From: Gemmobacter sp034519525
GTDB lineage: Bacteria > Pseudomonadota > Alphaproteobacteria > Rhodobacterales > Rhodobacteraceae
Length of the DNA: 64,000 nt
Direction of reading: 5' to 3'
Assembly: GCA_034519525.1 (NCBI GenBank)
Contig: JAXHOJ010000051.1
Location: 1 to 64,000 of the forward strand
Under the pieces are notes generated by a model, which saw only the letters and a list, made by a program, of their open reading frames with translations, had not been told where the DNA came from and ran no database searches. Below are positions 1-10,460 of the stretch, piece by piece (position 1 is the first letter of the stretch; each line of letters begins with the position of its first letter). Both the position numbers and the translations under genes were made by a program.

Positions 1-2181
1 AACAGCGGTGATCCATCAGAGTACTCAGGAAACAAATCTTTTATCGAACTGGCTGCCTTGTACCGGAAGATGGGTGTAAAGAACTACTTCTTCCACTTAG
101 CCTGATTCATCCACACCTCGCTGGTGTCGATCCGTTCGATAAAGAACTCACCGAAGATATCAAAACAGACATTGCGCAGAATGTAAATTCAACGTCTGGT
201 ATTTTTGCTGAAGTATGCCGCATTCCACCGGCAGCTGGTAACGTACCAATTTCTTACAAGGCTAACCGTGGTAACATCGCGTTGGTCTGGCTCTTCCTCT
301 GTAACGTAGACGTGGCACTGATCCAGCCTCGACAGACGGGTAAATCCGGTCTCGACAGACGCCCTGATGACCTGGCTGATGTTCTTCGCGTTGAACAACA
401 CGACCGTGGCTTTGATCACTAAAGACCACTCTCTGCGTGTAACGAACATCGAACGTCTCAAGAAACTGCAGGATCTGTTACCGCCGTATCTGGTTACAAC
501 CACAAGCTTGAGGCGAACAACCAAATTGAGATCACCTACAAGGAACTGGTAAACGTCTACCTCCACCAAGGTGGCTCAGAGCTTTCCGACGCAAAGCGAA
601 CAACATCGGTCGTGGTAACACCGTACCAGTACTGCATTGCGACGAAAGGCCCCTTCATTAACTTGATTGGGGTGACACTACCAGCCGCATTGGCTGCGGG
701 TACCGCTGCGTGAAGAAGCGGAACTCAACGGGCAGCCTTACGGAAACATCTTCACAACTACCGCCGGTAAGAAAGATGACCGGGACGGTAAGTACATGTA
801 CAACCTCATCCACGATGGGGCGGTCTGGACTGAACGGTTCTTGGACTGTGACGACCGTGATAACCTGCACGAGGTCATTAGGAAGAACTGCCGTGGGCAC
901 AAAATGATCGTGAACTGTACGTTCAGTCACGCGCGTCAACTCGGCAAGTCGGACGAATAGCTCTATGAGGCTATCTCGAACGCGGGCGGTACTCAAGAAC
1001 AGATCGACCGTGACTTCTTCAATATCTGGACTTCGGAGTACTCAACGTTCTCCGCTGTCGGTTAAGTTGAACGAAGCGATCAAGAACTCTGAGAAAGATG
1101 CCGAATGAATCGAGATGTCACCAGAAGGCTTCATGCTGCGCTGATACGTCCCAGAGCGAGCAACAGAAGGGTTCATGGGCAGTGGACAGTTTGCCGGTGG
1201 TCGATACGCCGGAAGCGGTAGGTCAGATGACATTGCAATGGTGGTTGTTGACTTGGCCGACATGAAGGTTGTTTGTGCCGGTAACTTCAATGAGACTTCC
1301 ATGCTAACGTTCTCGAACTTCCTGGTGTGGTTCATGAATCGGTATCGTAATACGGCACTGATCATTGAACGTAAGTCAACTGGTACCGCTATCCTGGGTA
1401 ACCTGATGCACTTCCTGCCGGTACAGGCCATCGTCCGTTCAAGCGCATCTTCAACTGGGTAGTTGAGGACAAGTACGACCGTCTCGAGGACTATCGCGAG
1501 ATTGTTCAGGACATGTCGCGTCGTGGCCAGTACTTCTACGACCAATACATCCGTGAGCTTTGGTTTCGTAACCACAGCAGCAAGCCGTGACGTCCTCTAT
1601 GTCAACACGCTGCCAGAAGCTGCGAAGAAAGCCGATCACTTGGTCGATAAGATGCTGTCTGATCAGATTCGTGGGTTGGTAATCAAGAAGGACCGTATTG
1701 ACCACGATTCTGGTAACCATGACGATATGGTCGTTGCTTGGCTGTTGACTCACTGGTTCGCGGCCTAACGTTCGTCACGTTGACTTCTATGGGGTCGATC
1801 CGAAGTACGTGATGTCTCGAATTCCTGACAACGCGGAAGTGCTATCCGAAACAAGTCGTCGCGAAGAACAGAACCAGATCAAGGCCAAGATAGAAGAGGT
1901 CTGTAACGAGCTACGTAACTGTTACGACGTGAATACTCGAATGCAACTGGAACACCAACTCAAGGTGCTTTACAGTCGCGTAGAACTCGATGGTTCTCTG
2001 CCGGGGTCTATTGCTGAGTTGCTCTCGAGTATCCAGGAACGTAAACGTCTCACTAACCGCATGGCAAACTCTCGGGATGAACGTGAGTGAACAACGCGGT
2101 GGTGGATACGGCCGTGCTCCTAGTCGTCGTATTGAAGTGACCAGTTACGGTAACGACATGCCGTCTTACTCGTACTTTTAA
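1..2181 (+). CDS. Phage terminase large subunit (jumbo-phage type), 5'-partial and frameshifted
   Basis: This is the ATPase/nuclease that would package phage DNA into the head. It reads only by changing frame several times. An early segment (about 100-340) contains a Walker A-like RQTGKS at about 330. The segment 367-530 has MTWLMFFALNNTTVALIT and a following 'KDHSLR..NIERLKKL' stretch typical of the ATPase domain. The segment 1175-1430 has an RNase H-like nuclease start (RSDDIAMVVVDLADMK) and NTALIIERKSTG. The segment 1560-1768 ends in HDDMVVAWLLTHWF, the usual C-terminal nuclease motif. A further frame gives RPNVRHVDFYGVDPKYV and runs through 1809-2090 to PSYSYF and a stop at 2181. The order and motifs match phiKZ-like large terminases. 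At least five indels are needed. The 5' end lies outside the window. Confidence 0.72.
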
Positions 2182-2207
2182 AGGGGGCTTCGGCCCTCCT
2201 CTTTTTT
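2182..2207 (+). terminator. Rho-independent terminator after phage terminase
   Basis: A GC-rich hairpin (AGGGGGC, loop TTCG, then GCCCTCCT) is followed by six T residues right after the terminase stop. A second hairpin (GAGGCC/GGCTCCTC) follows at about 2217-2237 and may serve the convergent gene on the other strand. Confidence 0.8.
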
Positions 2208-2319
2208 GCGTCATGAAGAGGCCCGAAGGCTCCTCTGGCAGTAATCGGTTCATTGCTAGAGTACGCAGCAGTACGTAGAGCATTACAACGGTACGCACAC
2301 CGACCTTCCTGCTTGTTTA

Positions 2320-3547
2320 TCACGAGAGTGAACGGCCGTCAGCCAACTGCCACGCCATCTCGCGCATCTTCAGTACGGACTCGTTACTGGAACGAGAGGC
2401 AGTGTAGATAGCCTTCATCTTCGATGCGATCAGGTTAAGATCGTTGATCAAGATACCTTTACTTTGGATGTATTCAGATACATGCAACAGAATCTCGTCA
2501 CAGAGCTCTCCCAGATGCTTCTGGCGAGGATCTGCGTGGTTCTCCGCCAGGTAGTACAGGGCTTCCGCGGCGTGCTGTTCTGGGACGTTCGACATCGCCA
2601 CAGATACCACATGCACCAGGTTGTCTTTAACAAACGAGTTCAGGTCGTTGAGGATGGTACCCAGATAACGTCTAAGGTCAGGAAGGCGTTAGCCCGATCC
2701 TTGATCACCTTAGTGCCATCTAACTCCGCAGTAGCCGATGCAGAAGAGAGATCTTCCCATCGCGATCACATTACCCGGCGTAAGAACTCAGCAGTCATCG
2801 CTTTAATGACTTCACGAATACGACACTGGATGTCTGTGATCATGTACTGGATGGCTTTATCGTTATCGTAGCGAACGTAGGTGTTGTAGTGCAGTCCTTG
2901 TTTGCCGACGATTGCCTCAGCACGTGCTTGGATCAGCGCTCCCCAGTTTTGGCACCTTCAGGTCGTACTTCTTAGAAAGTGCGGCATAGGTAGCCAACCA
3001 CTTCCTTCGAGGCATTGTACTTGAAGTACTTAGCCATGATCGAAGAAATATACTTGAAGTGCAGGATACGAATGAGATCGACCTTTACCGCTTCCACGTC
3101 TTTCACGGCCAGCCGGCTAGAATGGTGGAACAGGTGCAGCAAGTAACCAATCGATTCGTTCATCGCGTCTGGCCTGCGCGTGCTTAGTCCGAAAGATTCA
3201 CGGTAGTGCAGCGATGCAGACGTGAAGTAAGATGAATCTCATCGCAATCGAGGATATCATCAAACCGATCAAGCGATCGTCATCAGTGAAGCGCACTGGA
3301 GTAAACGCCGAGCAGAGGAGACCCGAAGAAATGGATGTGGTCCTTCGTTCTTGGTCACAAACGCAATGGCAAAGCTCTTAATGGCCTTAGCCAATTTCTG
3401 ATCCAGGACCAGATGGCCCAGTTCACTTTCAAATACTTCCTTCATCTCCTGAGCGAGTAGGTACGTTCATTACCCATTTGCTTCTAGAGACATCAACAAC
3501 TCTTCTAATTCCAGATACGACTCTTCATCGTACCCTTCGAACGCCAT
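2320..3547 (-). CDS. Unknown phage protein, frameshifted
   Basis: A minus-strand phage gene of roughly 400 residues, convergent with the terminase, is recoverable by joining frames. It starts MAFEGYDEESYLELEELL at 3547. Clear middle segments are FAIAFVTKNEGPHPF, the stretch at 2972-3163 (MNESIGYLLHLFHHSSRLAV), and KQGLHYNTYVRYDNDKAIQY. It ends with the segment 2320-2616 (AALYYLAENH-like, then MKAIYTASRSSNESV). It looks alpha-helical with no membrane segment. No family was recognised. A structural or packaging-associated role is only a guess from its position beside the terminase. Confidence 0.5.
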
Positions 3548-3693
3548 GGTTGGGCGTTCGACCAGACGCCCTTCATCAAGAAGGAGCCTTCAAAGGCCTA
3601 ACGTTAAGCCCAAACTTTGGACCGACATAATGCATCTCCCACCTGAATTCAGATCTATACTATCTCGGTGTAAAAGTCAAGGAGACTACAAAA

Positions 3694-4598
3694 ATGCTGA
3701 AAGCTAATACTCACGTGTCTCCTACTGGACGCGCCTTGGTTCACCCAGGCAATCAAAGCTTCCGAACCATACCAAAGGTGGCCGTAACGAGTTACCCCAA
3801 AAAGGTCTCTTCCTCCACTGTTGAGAAAGAGGGGCGAGGGTTGGTCGTTAACCGGTCGTTCTATCCACTAGAAAAACTCCGTGTTGGCTAAAAGCCTTCA
3901 CAGGCTACCTGACTAAGGAAGGCAGTAACGTCACTGCGTTCACTGTCGTGCTAAACTCACCAGCTCCTGCCGGAAACCGGCAGTCGTGGACTCCTGATTG
4001 AAGCTATAGACCGTGACTACGAACTCGACTGGGGCCTCTTTCATACATCAGTGCTCGATGTAATCGGCGACGGTACTGGTTGGTGCATCCTGCCTGGGTA
4101 TCAATCTCTACCCGGCAAGAACTGCGTGACTTCACCACGAAGCGCAGGAAGAAGTGGAAGGCAGGTACCGGTGTTCTGATTCGCGGTACTCATGGCGAAC
4201 AAGAGTTCTGGTATCGTCGTCCGCTGGAGTATCGGATGGTAGCCACGTTCACTAACTTCGATCGTGCAGGTAACCTGTACTGTTACTCGGTTGAACCAAG
4301 TGACCAACGGTGCAGGCGAAACCTGCACCTGTCTGCTCACCCATATTTCAAAACGCTACCGGATTCTTCCGTGTAGGCGAGAAGGATGTTATCAACAAAC
4401 TGTTGGCTGAGATCGGTGACCCTGTGGGTCGTCACGTTAAGCTGAACGTGAAGTCGATGACGCAGCTCGATCAAACCCGTGTAAACATGTACGTTAATTC
4501 GTTACGAAGGTCTGGCGGACGAACTCTCGTACCGTGACGAACAGTTCAAGTTGATAACCCCCAATCAGAAAAGAGCAGCAAAGGAACCAATTGCATGA
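3694..4598 (+). CDS. Unknown phage protein, frameshifted
   Basis: The start is supported by an AAGGAG ribosome-binding site about nine bases before ATG at 3694 (MLKANTHVSPTGRALVHPG). Continuing in shifted frames gives FTGYLTKEGSNVTAFTVVLN, then LDWGLFHTSVLDVIGDGTGW, then RRKKWKAGTGVLIRGTHGEQ, then YSVEPSDQ, then GEKDVINKLLAEIGDPVGRH, and finally RYEGLADELSYREQFKLIT before a stop at 4596-4598. The segments have consistent composition and no in-frame competitors, so this is likely one gene of about 300 residues. No family was recognised. The stop overlaps the ATG of the next small gene. Confidence 0.45.
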
Positions 4599-4730
4599 CT
4601 TACACCAACTTACTCCACCAAGGAAAAGCGAGTGACCCTCTTCCTGATCCAGCGGATACACGATCTGCTGGTAGATAAGAAAGATTCCGGCCACGCCTCG
4701 AAAAGTTATCGCAGTGCCGACCACTTATGA
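4595..4730 (+). CDS. Small unknown phage protein, frameshifted
   Basis: An ATG at 4595 overlaps the stop of the previous gene (ATGA). After an early frame change it reads TKEKRVTLFLIQRIHDLLVD and KDSGHASKSYRSADHL, ending at TGA 4728-4730. With one surplus base removed the gene would be about 44 residues. Its function is unknown. Confidence 0.35.
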
Positions 4731-4963
4731 GGGCTTGCTCCCTCAGCTCGAAGGCCCCCTCTGGCCGAGGAAGAACCCAGCCAGCATTTTGGGACTGGAG
4801 CTGTTCGAGAATGGCGAGCGGGACGACCTCCCAAAAGGACGAGGTCCTGCACCTATCAGCCCCCCAAAGGGGTGCTACGGATCTGTTGAAGACTTTGGAG
4901 GAGGGAGCTTCGACTCCCCTCTAAACCAAAGCTGCACCCGGTCAATTTTTTTTGGAGGAATCG
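4731..4963 (+). other. Phage intergenic or unresolved region
   Basis: About 230 bases between readable genes. It holds several short GC-rich dyads (for example GGAGGGAGCTTCGACTCCCC near 4899-4918) and a T-run near 4947. A polypurine ribosome-binding site (GGAGG) lies just before the ATG at 4964. No convincing gene was seen. Confidence 0.35.
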
Positions 4964-5341
4964 ATGATTCCGCTCTTAGGAGACAGTTTATGTCGCGCAT
5001 TGCAAAAAGGTGTGGAGGAAGCAACCAACAGCTCCTCCGTAAAGGTTATCATTGACGTTAACCCCGACTTCGTCGCAAACGCCCATGCCATGATCAAGTC
5101 TGTCCGGGCAGAGATGCGCCCGCAGCAGCGATACAAATATCTCTCAGAACGCGGCATTCAATATTTTGCTGTATCGGACGTCAACAACGGTGACCAACTC
5201 GGAGACGTTGTCTTCGATTACGCTGCAACGAATCTGGGGGTAGCTGACAAATTTGTCTTGGTATGCGATCGCGTGCCGAGTAATTTGACCAACCTGCTCG
5301 GCGGGCTGGAGAACCAGTTCGCGAAGTTTTTCTCGAAGTAA
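4964..5341 (+). CDS. Unknown phage protein (125 aa), intact
   Basis: This is one of the few uninterrupted genes in the phage part. ATG 4964 follows TTTGGAGGAATCG, a good ribosome-binding site. The product begins MIPLLGDSLCRALQKGVEEA and includes VKVIIDVNPDFVANAHAMIK and DKFVLVCDRVPSNLTNLLGG. It looks like a small soluble alpha/beta protein without signal peptide or membrane helix. No family was recognised. Confidence 0.6.
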   Translation: MIPLLGDSLCRALQKGVEEATNSSSVKVIIDVNPDFVANAHAMIKSVRAEMRPQQRYKYLSERGIQYFAVSDVNNGDQLGDVVFDYAATNLGVADKFVLVCDRVPSNLTNLLGGLENQFAKFFSK

Positions 5342-5463
5342 CCTAGAGGGAGGGCTCCGGCCACTCAGCTAACACGTCCATTAAATCTCAAACCTATATT
5401 GCTTAAGAAGGGAAGTAGTCAATACTTACGACTGCTCCCGTCCATCTGACCAAGGAGGTCAAT

Positions 5464-5869
5464 ATGAAACGCGGTCCACCTTATCAGGATCGTCATTCCC
5501 TTGCTATCTCAAAATTGAGGTAGATGGGGTGAACTGCTACGCGTCTTTCCTAGACGTAGAGCAGTTGACGGGCACGCGGTGGTTGTCGGTAAGCTGGTAG
5601 ATGGCGAGAAGCCTGTCTACCGGCCGCTGACGGTTACCTGTGCGCGCAGCGTTGGGTCGTCCAACGATCTGCGTATTCACACCGAGCGCACAGATGCGCT
5701 CAGGATCGCGCTGGCGCTCTCACAGGCGTTGCGGACCGTCGGTGTACGTGGAGCGAGTTGTCGCTACCTCGCCACCTGTGTAGCCGGGGTCGTCACCAGT
5801 CGACGTACGTTGGACGAATTCTACACTGGCCTCGACCAGATAGAGTTGGCCGAGACGGCGCTCGATTAA
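5464..5869 (+). CDS. Unknown phage protein, one frameshift
   Basis: ATG 5464 sits behind AAGGAGG and begins MKRGPPYQDRHS. A shift to another frame gives EVDGVNCYASFLDVEQLTG, and a final frame gives LVDGEKPVYRPLTVTCARSV and on to ELAETALD and a TAA at 5869. The total is about 134 residues. Its function is unknown. Confidence 0.5.
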
Positions 5870-5897
5870 AAAAGGGGGCGTCCTTCTTTTTTTGTCT
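5869..5897 (+). terminator. Possible terminator
   Basis: An A-run followed by GGGGG, a short loop, then TCCTTC and seven T residues directly after the preceding stop. The stem is weaker than the other phage terminators here. Confidence 0.5.
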
Positions 5898-6302
5898 CGC
5901 GGCCGGGCGGCGCGCCAGGTTATGTATCCACTTCAATCTTTTTTAAACTCATTTACGTGTTATCGATAAACCATAGAGTGATGCGTAAGCAATCGCCTCT
6001 ATTCAATCCGATAATGTTCTTTCCATCAAACTACTGGATATGCGTCAGCAAATATCCAGTTTTTAATCTACGTAATAAGATTAGTACATAAATGCAATTT
6101 TTCAAATATAGTACTATTGTTTGACTAAAAAGCCGAGTTCGGAGCGGAGCGGAGTCTTTGAACAGGAGACTCCTAACTTTCTAACACACGCAGTTGTGTG
6201 TAGGCGTTATGGGGATCCCTAAGGGGGACAGCCCCCTATCCCAAGTAATCTCAAAATCTGGAGACGATTACTCAGTGGATGGGTACAACTGAGGAACTCA
6301 GC
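5898..6302 (+). other. AT-rich phage intergenic region
   Basis: About 400 bases that are much AT-richer than the surroundings. It contains a strong hairpin (annotated separately) and several TATA-like stretches around 6080-6120 that could be phage promoters. A palindrome (CACACGCAGTTGTGTG) lies at 6184-6199. No gene was seen. Confidence 0.45.
6033..6065 (+). terminator. Hairpin terminator in AT-rich region
   Basis: A 9-bp perfect stem ACTGGATAT/ATATCCAGT with a 10-base loop is followed by a T-run. This is a standard rho-independent layout. Confidence 0.7.
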
Positions 6303-6866
6303 ATGAACGAACATCAATCTCTGGCCCAGCCGTCTGGCGCAACAGCACCTGGTGCGCCAGGTCGCCAGCGGGCGCTACGTGGCCCGCGCGCGGTGGCCCC
6401 GATCTGGCTCGGCGAGCATGGTGGTCGCAACTTCGTAAAGTGGTATCAACCAAAAGAACTATCCCGGTACATGCACATTTGATCGTCGTAAAGGACCTGA
6501 TTGTCGACACGATGCTCTTTGTCCTGATACTTGTACGGTTGTACCTAGACGGTTCTGGGTGTAATCTCAGTAAAGCACTGCAACGGTACCAGTTGACAGA
6601 AGACGCGCACAAGCACTGGGGTGGTTAATTTCTTTGGTCCTACTGGAGAGAGGCGTTCAAACCCATTTCCGCACCAAAGACGAAGCCATCGCTTGGTGGA
6701 AGTCGAAAGTGCAAGAATGGTCCTGGAACAGTACGAAGCTGATCTGATAGAAAGCCATCCAGACACGCTCAAAAGAATCGACGAGCTAATCGAGCGAACT
6801 CATCAACAAAACATCACCAGTTCATTTCGTGGCCGAGCCGTCGGCAAGCGAAACATAACCAGTATT
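6303..6866 (+). CDS. Unknown phage protein(s), heavily frameshifted
   Basis: Coding-like segments are present but the frame changes repeatedly. ATG 6303 reads MNEHQSLAQPSGATAP. A segment near 6650-6740 reads HFRTKDEAIAWWKSKVQEWS. A last segment reads ESHPDTLKRIDELIERTHQQ and ends near 6866, just before a hairpin terminator. It may be one gene or two. No family was recognised. Confidence 0.35.
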
Positions 6867-6870
6867 CACG

Positions 6871-6893
6871 GAGAGCCTGATGGGCTCTCTTTT
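6871..6893 (+). terminator. Rho-independent terminator
   Basis: A perfect 7-bp stem GAGAGCC/GGCTCTC with a 5-base loop is followed by TTTT. Confidence 0.75.
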
Positions 6894-6936
6894 ATGCTCC
6901 AAGCAAAAGTAAAGTAGTGGTTTCGTTGATCTTCAA

Positions 6937-7798
6937 ATGCACGCTTTTCAACCGATGTTCCGTGGCGTATTCAGTTGTGTTGGCCGCGTTCCGCATATCT
7001 CCAATAACAACTACGACCAGTTGTTGCAGTACATGTCACCTGGTGCTGCGATGTTCGTGAAAGCATTGCACTCTGACGAAATCGAAGTCAACCTGCAAGA
7101 GATCTGCAAGCATCGCAACAAGGATCCGATCAGTGCGCTGGAACTGATCCGTTTGTTCCTCTTCGAAGACGTGCTTGACATCACGCCTCCTGCGATTTCG
7201 TATGCTCTTCTGAACACGCCGCCCGTAGGACCAATGAAAGAGCTGGCACGCAAGTGCTTTGGTGGTGAACCGGTGGAAACCACTCTGCCGAAAATTGAGC
7301 TCACCGGCCCGGCTATGGCCGAGACTCTCGATGAGTGGTTTAGCGAGATTCACGCTGAGCTCAACGCTCCCGGTGAAGATCCTCGCTGGGTAATCGAGCA
7401 GGCTGCCTCTGGGACACTCTGGAAGCTGCGCGGTTGGCTTTGGAACAGCCATGACCAGCGTCTGGTTAACCAGCGTACGTCTTGCTGACGGACGTTACAG
7501 GAACGCTCCGCGACGCGTTGTTCCTGATCGCTGAGAACGCCCCGCACAACCCGGAAGATACTCCCAACACTGCCGCGCCCATTTCAGCTGAACTCGCAAC
7601 GCTGTTGACGGTAAACCGCAGTTGTTCGAAGTTGCTATTCGCCTGATCGACGCGCTGGGTATCGACATGGACTGGTACGATCCCGGGTACAGCTACAAGG
7701 ACATCGTGACTCACCTGGCCAACGGTATCACCAAGTTGTTCAACCACGGCTACAACGTCAACCGCATGTTGCCTGCTGCCGTTAAATCCATGTACTAA
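6937..7798 (+). CDS. Unknown phage protein, frameshifted near its 3' end
   Basis: The first 183 codons are open (MHAFQPMFRGVFSCVGRVPH, or a start at the internal MFRGV). After about 7480 the reading continues in other frames: TDVTGTLRDALFLIAENAPH, then AAPISAELATLLT, then FEVAIRLIDALGIDMDWYDP and NRMLPAAVKSMY with TAA at 7796-7798. The total is about 285 residues, acidic and mostly helical, with no signal peptide. No family was recognised. Confidence 0.5.
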
Positions 7799-7807
7799 AA
7801 AAACACT

Positions 7808-7830
7808 GGAGGGCCTAGGCCCTCCTTCTT
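7808..7830 (+). terminator. Rho-independent terminator
   Basis: A GGAGGGCC/GGCCCTCC stem is followed by TTCTT, ten bases after the stop of the preceding phage gene. Confidence 0.75.
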
Positions 7831-7850
7831 GTACCAATAAGGAAAACGAA

Positions 7851-8690
7851 CATAGAAAGAAGCGCGTAATATCATCGTCCAGACCCCGTTCCCCGCCATC
7901 GACATCTCTAATCGCCGGGAGCGCTGGAGAAATTCCTCTCTACCCCAGCCATCCATTTTTTGTTGGACGTCAAAATAAGCCACAACGCCGAGCCTACCCC
8001 TGAAGAACATCTACGAGCTGCGTAACCTCTACTCGGCCGCAGCTATGGAGTTGATCCTGTTGTTCATGCGCGCCGGCGTAATTGATTCGAGCCTGACACA
8101 CTGCCCGTGATAACTTTAGGCCTCGCCTCGGCACGGATGTGTTTCGGTGAACAGGACGATGATCTGGACATGATCGCTGATCGACTGATCGACGTCCACC
8201 ATAAGCGCCTCAGATGACCTCATGCGCCTTCCTATGCCACCCCATGAAGCACTTTTCATGGCCAACGCAATCGCACTGTATGGGAACTGCGCCCTTGAGT
8301 TGTCAGCCGACCGCCCATATTGCTGTCTCACCCGAGGTCTTTGTACGTGACCAGGTCTTCCCGGAGGACTTCAAAGACTACATGCTGAAGAAGGTCACCA
8401 AACCCGCCCCGGTTTATCAGGACGGTAAACTGGTGGCAATGGTCGAGCCAACTGAAAAACTTAACCAGAATCGAGGCGTTGTTTCGCTACAACCGCCACC
8501 TGGATAACGAGCTCTATGAATTGGTTGAGCCGTCATGGGCTTCATCGGACTGACTGAAGAGGTCGAAGAGTGGGATATGCTCTCTATCCTCGAAGTTCTG
8601 ATGGAAGGTTTGCGCCAAGCCGAAGCGGCAGGCTTTGATTCTACTAGGAATGGTGAACACCGCCATCTGGTGCAATGTACGCGTAATAAC
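7851..8690 (+). CDS. Unknown phage protein, frameshifted
   Basis: A ribosome-binding site (AAGGAAA) precedes what looks like a damaged ATG at about 7851 (read ATAG). The repaired reading is MKEARNIIVQTPFPAIDISN. Further segments are KNIYELRNLYSAAAMELILL, DLMRLPMPPHEALFMANAIA, SPEVFVRDQVFPEDFKDYML, RIEALFRYNRHLDNELYELV and GLTEEVEEWDMLSILEVLME. The exact stop is unclear and lies just before the stem-loop at 8699. No family was recognised. Confidence 0.42.
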
Positions 8691-8698
8691 ACAATCTT

Positions 8699-8716
8699 GG
8701 GGAGGGTAACCTCCCC
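8699..8716 (+). terminator. Stem-loop between phage genes
   Basis: A perfect GGGGAGG/CCTCCCC stem with a GTAA loop, without a downstream T-run. It may be a terminator with a damaged tail or an RNA-processing hairpin. Confidence 0.45.
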
Positions 8717-8729
8717 GCTAAGAAGGAAA

Positions 8730-9458
8730 ATGATTGCTCCGCAAGATCAGCAAGCACAAGAAGCGCATACTCGCAATATTTTAACTCGCATAGCAATTCC
8801 TTCTCTGACATGGTTGCCAGAAGGAGACCCCGTACGCCAACTGCAAGCGTGCGTTAACTTTCAAGCCCAACCTGGTTCGGCTATAGACGTTATCACGCTC
8901 GCCTACATCTCCCCAGTAGAGTGCCTCACCGCATTCATCAGGTTGATCGAGACCGCCAAGTGGGGCGAGTTCTGGGAGTTGTACTTTGAGCGCCTGGTAC
9001 CTCGCGACGTTCTTGCTGGTTACGGCGCCCTGATCGGTTGTAAAGCTACCGCCAAATATCTGAGAGATGAAGAGCGCGGTAGGTCTTGATGATGACTACC
9101 CGTTGGCTCGTATCCAGGAGAACGCCAGAGCGGCTGATGGAGCCGTTGGCTGATGAGATCTATGCCCTGGGAGTGTTCTTCAAGCAGACACAAGCCATCG
9201 CACTCTAGCCACCGCGTGCCCCAGCAGTTAGCATGGATCAACTCATGGGCCGTTGCGTTATGCCGGGGAGTACCATCGCACCCAGTTCACAAGCGCCCCT
9301 TACCGCGCACGACAGACCAAGTACCACGCAGACTATCGCTGACTACGCGGCCACTGCCCAGGGTACCGCTGTTAGCGAAAAACCGGGCCAGAACCGCTGC
9401 ACCCAGAGCTAACTCTCTGGATGAAGTTGTGCAGCGTACCGACCTTGCTGCTTATTAA
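8730..9458 (+). CDS. Unknown phage protein, frameshifted
   Basis: ATG 8730 follows AGAAGGAAA. The first 120 codons are open: MIAPQDQQAQEAHTRNILTR, later LIETAKWGEFWELYFERLVP and GYGALIGCKATAKYL. After about 9080 the frame changes to DDDYPLARIQENARAADGA, then EIYALGVFFKQTQAIA. A last frame reads ANSLDEVVQRTDLAAY and ends at TAA 9458. The product is about 240 residues of unknown function. Confidence 0.48.
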
Positions 9459-9469
9459 AGCCGTTAGCG

Positions 9470-10100
9470 ATCCGAATACCTACGAGGTTCACGCCAGCAG
9501 ACCTGCCGTACCATATCAGCCCTGGCTCGCTTGTTCGAGGGTATAGCGATGTGCGTACGGATTACTTGTCCCAGGCGTTACTCAATGCCCGAATCGACTG
9601 GCCAACCCTGGTGTCGTCAGTGCCGCACACCTGGCCACTCTCACCAGAGGCTTCACGGGCGCTGTGTGATTTGCCGACTTACTTTTGCTGAGTTCTCCTC
9701 CCGAGATCAAGCCGTATCGGCGCCCTCGGGTCCACTCGCACCGAAGATGATCTGAAGTTCCTTGAGGTGTTGACTAAAGGGTTGTTTATGGATGAAGCGT
9801 ATCTTGCTGTCGCATCCGAACCACAGCTTCGCCCTTCCCGCTATCGCTACCGCGTTGTGGGGTCTCGTGGTGAGTTGTGGATATAACCTCTACAAACCTG
9901 AACGCCGCTGCGTTGCACTGCGGCAGGCTGGGAGGTTCGAGGTACACCCTCTTCGCACGTGTCGTGCTGGGAGACTACTTAGGCGAAGCTGCGTGCCCGC
10001 TCACCTAAAGATCAAACAAGGGTGTTATTACCCCGTTACGGCGCGCTGACTACAAGAACCCTGCTGGAACCTGGGATACTTCCCACAAGTCCTAGCCAGC
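9470..10100 (+). CDS. Unknown phage protein, badly frameshifted
   Basis: Coding-like segments appear in succession in different frames: DVRTDYLSQALLNARIDWPT with SSVPHTWPLSPEASRALCDL (about 9550-9690), then FLEVLTKGLFMDEAYLAVAS (about 9755-9815), RYRYRVVGSRGEL, and ITSTNLNAAALHCGRLGGSR (about 9880-9950). The start and stop are not resolved. No family was recognised. Confidence 0.3.
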
Positions 10101-10128
10101 CTGAAAACCAAGTAAAAGGAAACCTGTC

Positions 10129-10435
10129 ATGAAAAACTCTACTGCTCGCAATCGTTTGATTGCTGATGCACTTCCGCTGCTGTTTGGGAGAGTAGCTACG
10201 ATCGAGGTGTTCCTTAATGCCGTCAGGACGACGGGCGGTGGAGTCTCTCGATAGCCTGCTCCGAACGTCGAACCCCTCTCCATGACTTTCCGGAGTGGCG
10301 ACCAGCATGTTCGGTTCCTTTGCTGACAAACCGTTCTCTGTAACGATCGATGGCAAGCTTTTACCTCGTACCCTACGTAACGGATACCCCTGAGCGAGCA
10401 AAAGGCTTGGGAGACCTTCTACGAAGGCTTTACGG
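10129..10435 (+). CDS. Unknown phage protein cut by the junction
   Basis: ATG 10129 follows AAAAGGAAACCTGTC and reads MKNSTARNRLIADALPLLFG. Later frames give FSVTIDGKLLPRTLRNGYP and LSEQKAWETFYEGFTDR. The phage-like signal stops at about 10,435, where minus-strand coding of the OLD nuclease begins. It is unclear whether TAA at 10,432 is its true stop or the sequence is simply lost at the join. Confidence 0.35.
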
Positions 10436-10460
10436 ACCGGTAAAGACGTGGCTGGCTTCT
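10430..10460. other. Junction between phage-like and alphaproteobacterial DNA
   Basis: To the left, plus-strand phage coding in mixed frames and moderate GC continues to about 10,435. To the right, GC-rich minus-strand coding of the OLD nuclease is recognisable to about 10,455. The OLD reading ends within this interval without the C-terminal residues usual for the family. No repeat, tRNA or integrase lies at the join. Confidence 0.65.

Noticed and set aside
1..10440. Integrated prophage in the alphaproteobacterial chromosome
   Set aside because: No host DNA on its left, no attachment site or integrase at the join, and a much higher error density than the right part. A chimera fits better, although the left flank is outside the window.
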